This document shows positions 20,940-31,818 of a stretch of 64,000 nucleotides of DNA, in pieces. A program made the translations under genes and the position numbers. The notes under the pieces are model-generated. The model saw only the letters and a program-made list of their open reading frames with translations, searched no databases and had not been told where the DNA came from. The DNA is from Bedellia somnulentella. Lineage: Eukaryota > Arthropoda > Insecta > Lepidoptera > Bedelliidae. Every line of letters starts with the position of its first letter. The stretch's first letter is position 1. The DNA is taken from the NCBI GenBank assembly GCA_963576735.1, contig OY755187.1, positions 15,438,001 to 15,502,000 of the forward strand, given 5' to 3'.

Positions 20940-21786
20940 TATATCATAAATGATTTTACACAATATCGACCTACATCCAAACGTAACATTTTTGCAAAAA
21001 TATTTGAACAGATTGTCTCCCAGCTAATAATGAATGCTTTACATAAATCATATCTCTCCCTCTCAACATGGATTTTCTAAGGGGCGTTCGGTCGAATCAC
21101 TATTCACTATGCTATCCTTCACTAACTACCTCATAGATGCCATGGATAAAGGGCGACAAGTTAATGTTATGTACACCGACTTTTCTAAAGCGTGTGATAA
21201 GATACATTATTTCATGGCCATAAAATTATTAAATATAGGAATACATGGGGATGTGCTTCGATGGATCATTTCTTATTTTAAGAACCGTTCACAAGCATTG
21301 TAATAACATTTACAAGAAAACATAGCTTTATTGAACATGAGTAAAGTTTGAATGGTATATATAAATCAAAAGAGTAACATCAATACGTGACTTGGTAATC
21401 GTAATGGATTCTAAAATATCTTTTATATGTCATATCGATTATACAGTAAAAAAAAAACATTTAAATAACTTGGGTTTATTTTGCGTAGATATATCAAAAC
21501 CGTTCAAAAACTTACATTATTTTATTATTTTATTTTTTTTTCTTTAGTTATGTGCGCTCAATATTGGATTATCTGGAGTCCTTTTTACGCCTGTCATATT
21601 TCACGAATAGAAAGAGTTCAGAAAAAGTTTATAAAAACATTAGAATATTGGTATAATTACTACGGTTATTATCTCCATTCCCGCTCAAATCATAAACTAA
21701 CCACTCTTCCAGATAGACGTACGCAATTTGACTTGAGTTTCCTGTTTAAATTATTCAATAGTAAAGTTGACTCTCCAGAACTTTAG
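20940..21786 (+). pseudogene. degraded LINE reverse transcriptase (CR1/Jockey-like)
   Basis: An RT block is visible at 21034-21303: SPSQHGFSKGRSVESL and MYTDFSKACDKI, where the first catalytic Asp lies. After a deletion of the YADD region, the C-terminal part follows at 21484-21786 with RIERVQKKFIKTL and LPDRRTQFDL. It is a relic with internal loss, distinct from the RTE-like family of this window. Confidence 0.7.
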
Positions 21787-22862
21787 AAAAATATTATTTA
21801 GGATACCTAGACAGTAGACATGGCTTGCAATAAACAGTTATTTGTCCCTCCGCATCATAAAACTATATATACTATACTTGCAACAATTTTATTTTTGGTG
21901 AGTTGTGAACTTGTATAACTCAGAATTTTATGAAATTGATCTGTTTTGTAACAGTTTAAACTCTTGTCACAAAATTAAGATATTCGCTTTTGACTTCATT
22001 TCATTCATCTCTTTTTTTTTGTTCATAGATATTATTCCAATTTCCTATTTAGGTTAATTGTATAATTGTTGAGCCTGTCTAAAAATAAAAATAAAATAAT
22101 AATTACTGATGTATCTACCTGCCGCATACGAAATTGTTTAATATTAATTTATGAAGCTGTAGGTCTAATTGTTTCTTATATAAATGTGCACATTTAAAAT
22201 GTTTACGACTATTTGTTTCATAAATAAATGAAAATAAAATAAAAAGTTTGCTCCCGAGTTAACTGTCAGTATATGTACTTCTTACTTATTTTAATAATAA
22301 TTATTTTAGTTTAAAAAACATTAATTTAAGAATCATACCACGAAAGTGATTTAAAAATCTTCGTTGGTTAATCCCGATTATTATATATAATGTCTACAAA
22401 CCGCGAGTGTTTAAAAAAAGTGTATTATATTAACAAGTTTTACTATGAACAATTTACAATCAGATAATTTTATATAGCTCACATTAAGCGATCATTTGCA
22501 AATGACTTTTTTTTTAAATTTTAGTATTTCAAATTAGCGGTTGCTGTTGCCGAATATTGGTTTGTCACATCATTTGTTTCGCTGCATTTTTCTTGCTGTT
22601 TATTAATTAGTTAAATTCCTTTTTTAGTTAAGCCTTCTATTTCTCTGTTGTTTTCGATGTTCTTTATTTTTATGCATATGTGGGAGCTTGTTATTGGCCT
22701 GTTTCTGCCTATGTTATTATTTTATATTGTAAATTTAGCTGTAAGCCCCCCAACGATAATAAAATAAAATAAATATAGGATTAAGTTAATGGATATTTAA
22801 TACATAATGTAATTATTCAACTTGTTAAATAGATACCAAACAAGGTATGGCAGGGGTATTAT
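21787..22862. other. LINE 3' ends and AT-rich sequence, no gene
   Basis: Several stretches end in A-rich tandem tails, for example AAATAAATGAAAATAAAATA near 22225 and AATAAAATAAAATAAATATA near 22765. This suggests stacked LINE 3' ends. Boundaries are not clear. Confidence 0.4.
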
Positions 22863-22867
22863 ATCAG

Positions 22868-23259
22868 TCATTGTCACTGTCACTGCAAGTATCTGAACTA
22901 CTAGGATCGCTATTCTGAACTTCTAAGGCTTTTATACACACGGTCTAATTCTACCAAAGGCAATTGACAGAACCGTAATGCCTCTTTTTTATGTTTTTAT
23001 TATTTCCGTATTACCTCTTTAAGCAAAAACCTGGACCGTCAGTAACCCTTTAACGATCGTTCTCGAGAACTTTCAAAATCTTAGAATGACCAATAAATTT
23101 TGAAAGGAGTTTGGTACTCTTCGAGTCATTGACAAAATTATTTCGCACAATCATCACTAAGTCGCCAACCTTGTACTGAGTAGCAGGAGACCAATTAGAA
23201 TTATATCTAACCAAGCAGTAGGTTGATTCTTTTCTATAATATATCTTATTTCTTGTCAA
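22868..23259 (-). pseudogene. pol: pol C-terminal remnant (integrase tail)
   Basis: On the minus strand, YKVGDLVMIVRNNF and STKLLSKFIGHSKILKVLEN match the C-terminal end of Ty3/gypsy integrases. A stop at 23050-23052 breaks the frame. Further on, an acidic Ser/Asp-rich tail (SSSDTCSDSDND) ends in TGA at 22868-22870. The orientation agrees with that of the composite element. Confidence 0.6.
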
Positions 23260-23264
23260 ATACT

Positions 23265-24780
23265 TTCAAGGCTGACTATGATAAAATAAATTTAGAATTA
23301 AGTACAATAGATTGGGATACCTTACTCTCCTTGAAAGTGTTCATAGTATGGTGAATTTACTTAATGATACTTTACATTCAGTCATGATGAATTTGTTCCT
23401 AAACGGAGCAGAAAGATGACAAAGTATCCTCCTGGTATAGTTTACACTGATTCGGGTTCTCACTGAGTAAACAAGATTCGATGTAGATGTTATAAATATA
23501 AAATCCTACAGATAAACTAGAATACGATATTATACGTAATAGATGCCACAAACTTATGGACAAGTGCTATAGAGATTATAAAAATATACTTGAATCATAA
23601 ATCAAAACTCATTCAAATTCCTTTTAGATATTTTTGTAAAGACGTAAAGGTTCTTTAGCAATTTCAGCCGAGATGCATCTTAATAATGAAACTGGATCTA
23701 ATGCACAAAAAAATAGTAGCTTATTTGCAACCCATTGCTCCAATTAGAATAATAAAAATATTGACAACAATGATCCAATTTTGAACAGTTTGTCATCTTC
23801 ATACGTCACAAACAATACAAATATTTTTATCACCGAAAATGAAATTAGTAAGTACATATGTAAGTTAAACATTTATCAAAATGCTGGTACAGACGGCATC
23901 TACCCTCTCTTCGTAAATTGTTGTGCAATGTTGTTGTATTTGTGTATTTTTAACCTTGAAAAGTAAGTATCTTACTTAGGTATATTTTATTATCATAAAA
24001 TATACCTAACATTATTTCCTAAAATCTCTATGCATATTTTGTAATCTTATAGTGTTTGCTTGGTCTGGTGGGAATGACAATATAATTCATTTAACTTTCT
24101 TAATTTCATCTGTATATATTATTCATATTACAACTGATGTATAATTGTTTTGTTTTCATTAGTTATTTAAATTTTGGTTTGTCTGTATCGTCTGTATAAC
24201 AATTGGTAGAAACTTTATAGGTCAAGAACTTCTCTGTACTTTTATCTTATTTGAAATATTGTGTACCGTTTGTTTCTTAAATAAATAAATAAATAAAACA
24301 TTTCTCTTTCCCTATCTGTATTATATTCAATCGTTCTCTACGAGACGGACAGTTTCTTAATCAATGGAAAAGAGCACGATTTATACCTATTCACAAGAAA
24401 GGTGATTTATCTGTTGTATCAAACCATAGACCCGTTTCTCCCTTGTTTCTCTTACTATTTAAATGAAAATAATCTGCCTCATTATTACAAAATAAAATAC
24501 ATTATATATTAAGTATCACTAAATACATCACAACACGGTTTCAGAAAAGGGCGACCGGTTGAATCTAATTTAGTCAGCTATATCAATAAACCCTCCGACA
24601 TAGTCGATGCTGGCCACCAAATTGATGAAATTTAGATAGAATTTGCCAGTGAATTCGTTAAAATTAACCATCCATTGCTGAATAAAAAGCTTGGATCAGT
24701 AGGTATCAGTGATTGGCTAATTCTGTGGTTTAATTCTTACTGAAGTGTTGTACTCTCCTTTGAAACTTGCAAGTAGCACA
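23265..24780 (+). pseudogene. degraded LINE (Jockey/CR1-like), interrupted
   Basis: Pieces of the pre-RT and RT region are spread over three frames: ELSTIDWDTLL, RNRCHKLMDKCYRDYKN, NAGTDGIYPLFV, RDGQFLNQWKRARFIPIHKK and TSQHGFRKGRPVES. A ~330-bp AT-rich insert ending in TAAATAAATAAATAAA (about 23967-24298) interrupts it between NAGTDGI and the RT start. Confidence 0.65.
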
Positions 24781-24791
24781 TCCTCAGCACT

Positions 24792-25037
24792 CTAACGGCT
24801 TGATATCATTCGCGCCTTATGCGGCGTTCTATCCTCTTCACTAGAAGTTGTAGAAGGAGATCTTCTACTTCTTTTCCTCCTCAATTGATTTCTCGGGGGA
24901 GTTCCTGGAGGAGTACCCTCGTTATCCTCGTGGGGTCGCATATCTGAAATCCTAGTTCCTCGGAATAGATGTCTGATCCATAAGTCAAAATTCAGATAGT
25001 AAAACATCCAAATTTCATTAACTCTTACTTTGGTCAA
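24792..25037 (-). CDS. short Arg/Ser/Pro-rich frame, possible gag start
   Basis: The minus-strand frame most plausibly begins at MRPHEDNEGTPPGTPP and continues with NQLRRKRSRRSPSTTSSEED, about 50 residues. The charged, Pro/Ser-rich composition resembles the N-terminus of some gypsy-type Gag proteins. The frame ends without any capsid or zinc knuckle. Its place, downstream of the 35-bp array and upstream of the pol remnant on the same strand, fits a truncated gag. No function can be claimed. Confidence 0.35.
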   Translation of the reverse strand: MTKVRVNEIWMFYYLNFDLWIRHLFRGTRISDMRPHEDNEGTPPGTPPRNQLRRKRSRRSPSTTSSEEDRTPHKARMISSR

Positions 25038-25142
25038 GTCCAGTTTAATCAGGTTAACATAGCAAGTTCATTCAGTTTTATTTATTAATTTGAAAATACA
25101 CAGACAACTCCGTTCCATAATCGAATAAATATACACAATTCT

Positions 25143-26415
25143 TTCAGTCCCATAATCCAGTGAACATACACAGTTCATTCAATCCAATAATCCAGTTAAC
25201 ATACACAGTCCATTCATTCCAATAATCCAGTTAACATACACAGTCCATTCATTTCAATAATCCAGTTAAGATAAACAGTCCATTCAGTCCCATAATCCAG
25301 CGAACATACACAGTTCACTCAGCCCAATAATCCAGTGAACATACATAGTTCACTCAGTACAATAATCTAGTGAACATACATAGTTTACTCAATCCAGTAA
25401 TCCAGTGAACATACATAGTTCACTCAGTCCAATAATCCAGTGAAAATACATAGTTCACCCAGTCGAATTATCCAGTGAAAATACATAGTTCACTCAGTCC
25501 AATAATCCAGTGAAAAATACATAGTTCACTCAGTCCAATCATCCAGTGAACATGCAAAGTTCACTCAGTCCAATAATCCAGTGAAAATTCATAGTTCACT
25601 CAGTCCAATAATCCAGTGAACATGCATAGTTCACTCAGTCCAATAATCCAGTAAAAATTCATAGTTCACTCAGTCCAATAATCCAGTGAAAATACATAGT
25701 TCACTCAGTCCAATCATCCAGTGAACATGCATAGTTCACTCAGTCCAATAATCCAGTGAAAATTCATAGTTCACTCAGTCCAATAATCCAGTGAAAATAC
25801 ATAGTTCACTCAGTCCAATCATCCAGTAAACATGCATAGTTCACTTAGTCCAATAATCCAGTGAAAATTCATAGTTCACTCAGTCCAAAAATCCAGTGAA
25901 AATTCATAGTTCTCTCAGTCCAATCATCCAGTGAACATGCATAGTTCACTCAGTCCAATAATCCAGTGAAAATTCATAGTTCACTCAGTCCAATAATCCA
26001 GTGAAAATACATAGTTTACTCAGTTCAATAATCCAGTGAAAATACATAGTTCACTCAGTCCAATCATCCAGTAAACATGCATAGTTCGCTTAGTCCAATA
26101 ATCCAGTGAAAATTCATAGTTCACTCAGTCCAATAATCCAGTGAAAATTCATAGTTCACTCAGTCCAATCATCCAGTGAACATGCATAGTCCACTCAGCC
26201 TAATAATCCAGTGAAAATTCATAGTTCACTCAGTCCAATAATCCAGTGAAAAATTTATAGTTCACTCAGTCCAATCATCCAGTGAACATGCATAGTTCAC
26301 TCAGTCCAATAATCCAGTGAAAATTCATAGTTCACTCAGTCCAATAATCCAGTGAAAATACATTGTTCACTCAGTCCAATAATCCAGTGAACATACATAG
26401 TTCACTCAGTCCCAT
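25143..26415. repeat. 35-bp minisatellite, about 36 units
   Basis: Unit AATAATCCAGTGAAAATTCA followed by TAGTTCACTCAGTCC. Three variants (AATCATCC...ACATGCATAG, AATAATCC...AAATTCATAG, AATAATCC...AAATACATAG) recur in that order over much of the array, giving a ~105-bp higher-order period. Units at the low-coordinate end are more diverged. Confidence 0.9.
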
Positions 26416-26522
26416 ATATGGTTGTGTTACGTAAATAAATAATTATGGTTGTGTTATGTAAATAAATAAATGTGGTTGTGTAATGTAAATAAATAAATAT
26501 GGTTGTGTTATGTAAATAAATA
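26416..26522. repeat. ~27-bp tandem repeat inside the 35-bp array
   Basis: Four copies of ATGGTTGTGTTATGTAAATA with AATAAATA interrupt the 35-bp array, which resumes for about two units at 26522-26580. Confidence 0.85.
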
Positions 26523-26580
26523 ATCCAGTGAACATTCATAGTCCACTCAGTCCCATAATACAGTCATCATACATAGTTCA

Positions 26581-27060
26581 TTACATCACGTACGTCACGA
26601 TATGCAGGTAGTGTAAAATAATTTCAATAACTCACTCTTACTTTATATCAAATATGTAAAAACCACTCAAATTTTAGTCATAAAGTTTTACAATGTTAAA
26701 ATAGATTACGAAATAATATTCCACCTGCATAATATTTTATCAACATTGTAAATAATTTAAAATAAAATAAACAAGATTCTAGACTAAATGAAAATGAAAA
26801 CAGATACTGTCTTACGTTATCAAATCTAGTCTGTGATTCGTTTTAACACCAATGCACAACGCGAAGTCCTTAACATTCCTTGACGGTAAAATAGTTTAAA
26901 ACACAGGTAAATTCAAATTACTTCCGTACAAATTGCGAATGTCACGGTGCATCTACATACCCAAACTTCAAAGCCAAGGCTAGGCTTCAATGGCAAAGGT
27001 TAGGATGCCTTTTTTTTAGAGAACATAAAATTTATGTACATATAGGATAGTGTCATTGTA
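26581..27060. other. spacer between two minisatellites, unassigned
   Basis: AT-rich sequence with no frame or repeat that I recognise. Confidence 0.45.
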
Positions 27061-27061
27061 G

Positions 27062-27970
27062 TATAATATGCATGTCGTGTAAGTAAGCATGATCAGAGAG
27101 TAGCCTTGATCGAATGCATGTCGTGTGAATAAGCATTATCGGAGAGTAGCCTTGATCAAATGCATGTCGTGTGAATAAGCATTATCGGAGAGTAGCCTTG
27201 ATCGAATGCATGTCGTGTGAGTAAGCATGATCAGAGAGTAGCCTTGATCGAATGCATGTCATGTGAGTAAGCATGATCAGAGAGTAGCCTTGATTAAATG
27301 CATGTCGTGTGAATAAACATTATCGGAGAGTAGCCTTGATCAAATGCATGTCGTGTGAATAAGCATTATCGGAGAGTAGCCTTGATCGAATGCATGTCGT
27401 GTGAGTAAGCATGATCAGAGAGTAGCCTTGATCGAATGCATGTCGTGTGAATAAGCATTATCGGAGAGTAGCCTTGATCGAATGCATGTCGTGTGAATAA
27501 GCATTATCGGAGAGTAGCCTTGATCGAATGGATGTCGTGTGAATAAGCATTATCGGAGAGTAGCCCCAATCGAATACATGTTGTCTGAGTAAACATTATC
27601 AGAGAGTAGTCCTGATCTAATACATGCCGTGTAAGTAAGCATTATCGGAGAGTAGCCCTGGTCGAATGAATGTCGTTTGAGTGAGTATTATCGGAGAGTA
27701 GCCCCAATCAAATGCATGTCGTGTGAGTAAGCATTATCGGAGAGTAGCCTCGATCGAATGCATGTCGAGTCGTCTGAGTAAGCATTATCGAAGAGTAGCC
27801 CCGATCGAATGCATGTCATGTGACTAAGCATTATCGGAGAGTAGCCCCGATCGAATGCATGTCGTGTGAGTAAGCATTATCAGAGAGTAGCCCCGATCAA
27901 ATGCATGTCGTGTCGTGTGAGTAAGTATTATCGGAGAGCAGCCCCAATCGAATACATGTCGTGTGTGTAG
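27062..27970. repeat. 46-bp minisatellite, about 20 units
   Basis: Unit CGAATGCATGTCGTGTGAAT then AAGCATTATCGGAGAGTAGC then CTTGAT. Two variants (GAGTAAGCATGATCAG and GAATAAGCATTATCGG) alternate in blocks. Units beyond about 27550 drift towards CCCCGATC or CCCAATC and have small length changes. Confidence 0.9.
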
Positions 27971-28093
27971 GCGTATATCAAACAAATAAATGTTATCTAT
28001 TCTCTTAAAAAAAAACTGTCACTATATTCGCAAATTCGACATAAAATAATAATATAGTTATTGAATAGATCTGGTACATACCCACTTCTGAAA

Positions 28094-28491
28094 TATAAAG
28101 AAACTCCAATTCTTGAACACTGACTTTATTTCCACTTGGTCATATAAAATATATTACAACTAACAATTAACTATTTGTACTATAATTACGGGCAGTAACT
28201 TTGACTAAACGTCTTTACTTCACTCCTGCTAACGATAGAATCAATAAAAATAATGTCCCGCCTCAAAAGCCGACCTCGTCCCCACCCATTACTTGTCAAA
28301 CCGAAAACAGTCACTTCAACCGGAAGTTGAGGTGAAACACTTTACAAAACTGGTTGCTTTAAACGGAAGTTGAGGTGAAACACTTTACAAAACTGATTAA
28401 CAAAAGGTACTCATACTAAAAATCAACATGAATTAATAATATATGTTTTTCAAAGAAATCATTACATTATATTTTAACAAGAATCATTACA
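28094..28491 (-). repeat. terminal direct repeat (probable 5' LTR) of the composite element
   Basis: Identical in length and apparently in sequence to 19610-20007. Followed by GTATGTAT, which continues the LINE tail that was split by the insertion. Confidence 0.85.
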
Positions 28492-28499
28492 GTATGTAT

Positions 28500-28904
28500 T
28501 ATAAAATTTTAATATGGAGTCAATTTTAAATTACAATCATTAAGTATTTACTTAAACAAAAGTCAGTCAGTAAGAAACAAAACAACCATATGAACAATAT
28601 GTTTCTGTTTTGCTTACATACGGACATGATGAGTAGGTATCGACCTTCCTTTTTTTGACGTTGTTTTTTAAAAACGGGTCATTATGCATGTAAACGTACT
28701 TAAAATATTTAAAAAAGCATATGATTGAAAACATGACTGCGTACCTTACCATATTTATAACGCAAAAGCGTTTGTTTTTTAAAGAAAAAGAGATAAATGT
28801 ATACAAAAGTTAAATCAAACATGATGTGGAGAGGTAATCTGTCAACATTAATCAAAAATTATGCAAGAAGGATTATGGAACTACAATAATGCGGTATAAT
28901 ATAT
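28500..28904. other. no recognisable feature
   Basis: AT-rich sequence downstream of the original LINE tail. A short minus-strand frame has no motif that I recognise. Confidence 0.4.
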
Positions 28905-29793
28905 CAGGGGTATAGTATCAAAACAAGCTATGTCCATTCAGACAAATTTTACAGGATTCAAGTTTTTTCTTTTGTTTATAATTGTAATCACAAACTGATA
29001 AGTAACCTAATGAGTAATATAAAATAAGACATAATTATTAGAATGATGTAAAATCCCTTCATACCTGTAGATCAAAAATCTACAATAATTGAGAAAAACT
29101 GTTGGACGTAGCTGATTTTGAAGCTAAGCTGCGGACGGAACCATTTTTGATTCTCACTTCATAGGACATAACCAAGTTTGATTCTAATCTGAATCACAGG
29201 GATGGGTTTAGTGAACAATCAATCCACTTGCAGTCATCTTGCAGGGACTTCAAATAATAGAATTGGTATTTTTAGAATCGTTGCTTAAGTCAATATTGAT
29301 TAGTGAAACAAAAAAACATCATTTTTTATCAACTTAATTTTTCAACATTCCATAAACATGCTTTTTTTGCCTTCCAATTTTGTGGCTTTGCAGTCCGTTT
29401 CTGTGCCTGGTTTTTATTGACAGGTAAGAGGAACACATCCATTTCGCTTTATTTGTAGCAATTTAACATGAAAACACAGAATTTCTGTATTAATTTATAA
29501 TAAAACTAAACAGTAAACTACAGCGTACTTGGATTGACGGCCATACTGTTTTGATGAAAATTAAGCTCTCTCATTGGCTGCCGAAAATCTAGCCAGCTTT
29601 GATTCTAACCCTTGCGGACGTAGCTAAATTTGATGCCAACTTAAATTTTTGTAATGAAATAACTCTGGACAGAGCCAAATCTGATACGAAACTGTTTTTG
29701 TATTCAAATCTTAGGCTATAAATAAAAATGTTGCCATCATCAAGTCAATTTCAATAATATGTGGACATAGCTAGTTTTGATACTATACCCCTG
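28905..29793. mobile_element. DNA transposon / MITE with 32-bp inverted ends and internal repeated motifs
   Basis: Ends CAGGGGTATAGTATCAAAAC...GCTATGTCC are inverted repeats with one mismatch in 32. Flanking ATATAT occurs on both sides. An 18-bp motif related to GGACATAGCTAGTTTTGA, part of the ends, recurs inside at about 29104, 29132, 29164, 29616, 29667 and 29763, with its reverse at 28918. No transposase frame is present. The CAGGGG start is hAT-like, but hAT elements make 8-bp duplications and only 6 bp match here. Confidence 0.75.
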
Positions 29794-29826
29794 ATATATC
29801 GAATAAAACAAAATAAATAAAATTAA

Positions 29827-29888
29827 GGTATACGGACGCCAAAACAAACATCATGTATACGATTTTACGTTATCTGACGTCCGTATAC
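29827..29888. repeat. inverted repeat, GTATACGGACG arms
   Basis: GTATACGGACG and its reverse complement CGTCCGTATAC lie about 40 bp apart. It could be a small fold-back relic. Confidence 0.5.
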
Positions 29889-30010
29889 TTACTGGTGTAA
29901 CTGAAACTGGTAATTTTTGTTGGTTTTGGTCTACAACTACATCATCAGCTAAAAGTATAAACAATCGAAGATAGGGTGTTCCATTCTGTTGTGTTAATTT
30001 GTAGAAAAAA

Positions 30011-30114
30011 GTATCGTTGGTGATGGTTCTCAAACCGCATCGCCCAAAAACCCCCTTTTAAGAACCCCGTGAGTAGAAAGTGTTAGTGACATTCTGAGCC
30101 GGCACTACACGGGA
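30011..30114 (-). mobile_element. SINE-like fragment, head half only
   Basis: Minus-strand copy with TTGGTGATGGTTCTCAAACC, CGCATCGCCCAAAA and the reversed head GCCGGCACTACACGGG. The tail half is missing. Confidence 0.75.
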
Positions 30115-30170
30115 CTTTTACATGCATACATACATACATATTTATAGTAACACTTTTAATTTAGAATATA

Positions 30171-30418
30171 TACATACATTAATATACTCACGGCTATAAA
30201 TCCCTTAACAGGGTAGCCAGAGCTTTGGAATGAGAAATTCCTCAGCCACTTTTGGAAGTTGTTTGGGTAAAAGATGGTGATAATAAATGTTTTTGGTGAC
30301 GGGTCTCCAACCACATCGCCCAAAAATCACTTAAAAAGCCCCTATACCCTTAGTCGCCTCTTACGATCACCCACGGGTAGAAATGGGGTAGTGTTATTCT
30401 AAGCCGACACTACATAGC
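30171..30418 (-). mobile_element. SINE-like element, (GTAT)n-tail family, near full length
   Basis: Minus-strand copy with all blocks, from the reversed tail to GCCGACACTACATAGC. Its GATCACCCACGGGTAG variant matches the copies at 38734 and 42873, so these three belong to one subgroup. Confidence 0.87.
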
Positions 30419-30704
30419 AAATAAAATTTAGAACAAAATCTGTAATATCACATAATCAACTAATCGTATAACCAACTTAAGCCAAAAAATAAGAAACAAA
30501 GGGTTACAATATTGGCATACTTTTCATTGATGAACATGTCTAAATCTAATGTTTTTTATAATATGCTATAATATACAACATAAGAAAATACTCAATTGCT
30601 GACCCGACTTTACCCTTATAATGGAATATACCCATTGTCAGGCTAATAAATATGAGATTTTAAGACTAGCAGCACATGGATTACCGTTCACAATATATTT
30701 ACAT
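30419..30704. other. no recognisable feature
   Basis: AT-rich spacer. Confidence 0.45.
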
Positions 30705-31020
30705 AACATAACATAAACGTTCACGCCGCATATCCCCGAAGGGGTTGGCAGAGGTACTAATACTTCTGAACATCACGTGACTTTGTCATCTGGTGTTCAG
30801 AGTACCCACGTTTTGCATGGACAGTGTACTCACGTGATAGGGGGCAGGCCTATCGCCTTTTTGTACGAATACACTGTCACATGACTAAGTACAACTCAGC
30901 CATGTGGGTTTCCTCACGATGTTTTCCCTCACCGTTAACAACCATGATAAATTAACCACACATATGTCTTAGAAAAGACAAATTGGTGTAGGCCCGACCC
31001 AGGATTTGAACACTAGTCGT
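30705..31020 (-). mobile_element. short interspersed repeat with (ATGTT)n tail
   Basis: Minus-strand copy of a second SINE-like family. On the + strand the reversed tail ACATAACATAACATAAACGT is followed by CCCCGAAGGGGTTGGCAGAG, GAACATCACGTGAC, CCTATCGCC and TGGGTTTCCTCACGATG. It runs on to GGCCCGACCCAGGATTTGAA, which looks like a degenerate Pol III B-box region. Sister copies lie at 36190 and 36640. Confidence 0.75.
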
Positions 31021-31027
31021 TTGTAAT

Positions 31028-31060
31028 AAATAAAGGAAAGAATAATTTCGACACAGGCGT
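31028..31060. repeat. short copy of a fold-back arm
   Basis: ATAAAGGAAAGAATAATTTC and GACACAGGCG match the centre of the fold-back at 39929-40243. Probably a relic of the same family. Confidence 0.5.
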
Positions 31061-31184
31061 CGGTATAATCGGAAATGTTCATTCACACAAACAAATCATA
31101 AAACAACCCGCCGATGCGATGACACAAATGAATAGGTACTAAATTATCGCTTACAAGAGATTTGTCAACATCGCATTTCATTCC

Positions 31185-31719
31185 AAATAAATTAATAGTT
31201 TAAAACACACTAAATACACGCTTTTATAAGTGCACTTAAAAGTCAAAAATAAATTACGGGTCGTTCAAGTTGTCTCTATTTCTGGGCTGAAGTGTATAAA
31301 CTATGTGCTTTTAATTATAATATTTGATTGTAAAAGCGTGGGGCGCTGGAAAAGTAAAGATTTTTTGTTTACCTTGCTAAGAAATCAAGTTAAGCGATGT
31401 TTCGGGAAGCAGGTTACAGAGATCGGCACTCTAACTAGAGTTGCAGCACCACTAGTTGGAGGCTCTATATTAAACAGTCTGTTCAAAGTACTAGTCAACA
31501 GTGGCAAAATATAGAGTTCTTGTTCGTGTATTTGTTTACAAGAAAGTTTTTCCTGCTCCAGCGCCCCACGCTTTTACAATCAAATATTATAATTAAAAGC
31601 ACATAGTTTACATTTCAGCCCAGAAATAGAGACAACTTGAACGACCCGTAATTTATTTTTGACTTTTAAGTGCACTTATAAAAGCGTGTATTTAGTGTGT
31701 TTTAAACTATTAATTTATT
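31185..31719. mobile_element. fold-back element with ~165-bp near-identical arms
   Basis: Left arm 31185-31350 and right arm 31557-31719 are reverse complements differing at about four positions. Both hold ACACGCTTTTATAAGTGCAC and GCGTGGGGCGCTGGA. The ~206-bp spacer has no recognised content; the small open frame through it is not convincing. It is either a hairpin-type DNA transposon or an inverted duplication. Confidence 0.8.
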
Positions 31720-31818
31720 TTATGCTTTTTAGTCTTTGCTAATGGCATATTTTAAACATTTATTTCAAATAGACGAATGAGCCCGCATCCTCTCCATCTC
31801 CGCCAGTGCGTCTGTATT

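Larger units (their letters stand above)
19610..28491 (-). mobile_element. composite LTR-type element, apparently non-autonomous
   Basis: Two 398-bp direct repeats (19610-20007 and 28094-28491) bound this 8.9-kb unit. The bases outside, GTAT at 19606-19609 and GTAT at 28492-28495, match each other. The bases flanking each repeat singly do not, so the repeats are best read as the two LTRs of one element inserted in the LINE tail. Minus orientation follows from the TGTAATG end, an AATAAA near the other end and a minus-strand pol remnant. Inside there is no complete gag or pol: only a gag-like start, an integrase tail with the pol terminus, LINE pieces and two minisatellites. I find no convincing primer-binding site or purine tract, and the LTR end TTTATA is not canonical. 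Confidence 0.7.

Noticed and set aside
25143..27970. CRISPR-like array, because of regular repeats of 35 and 46 bp
   Set aside because: The units are contiguous and similar over their whole length with no variable spacers, and the genome is clearly eukaryotic. These are minisatellites.
19610..28491. Reading the two 398-bp repeats as independent solo LTRs
   Set aside because: Neither copy has matching bases on its own two sides, while the outer flanks of the pair match (GTAT). Kept as an alternative only, since the evidence for an intact LTR element inside is weak.
31230..31514. 94-residue frame in the fold-back as a gene
   Set aside because: It starts within the left arm and has no recognised domain. 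Arms of the palindrome explain most of it.
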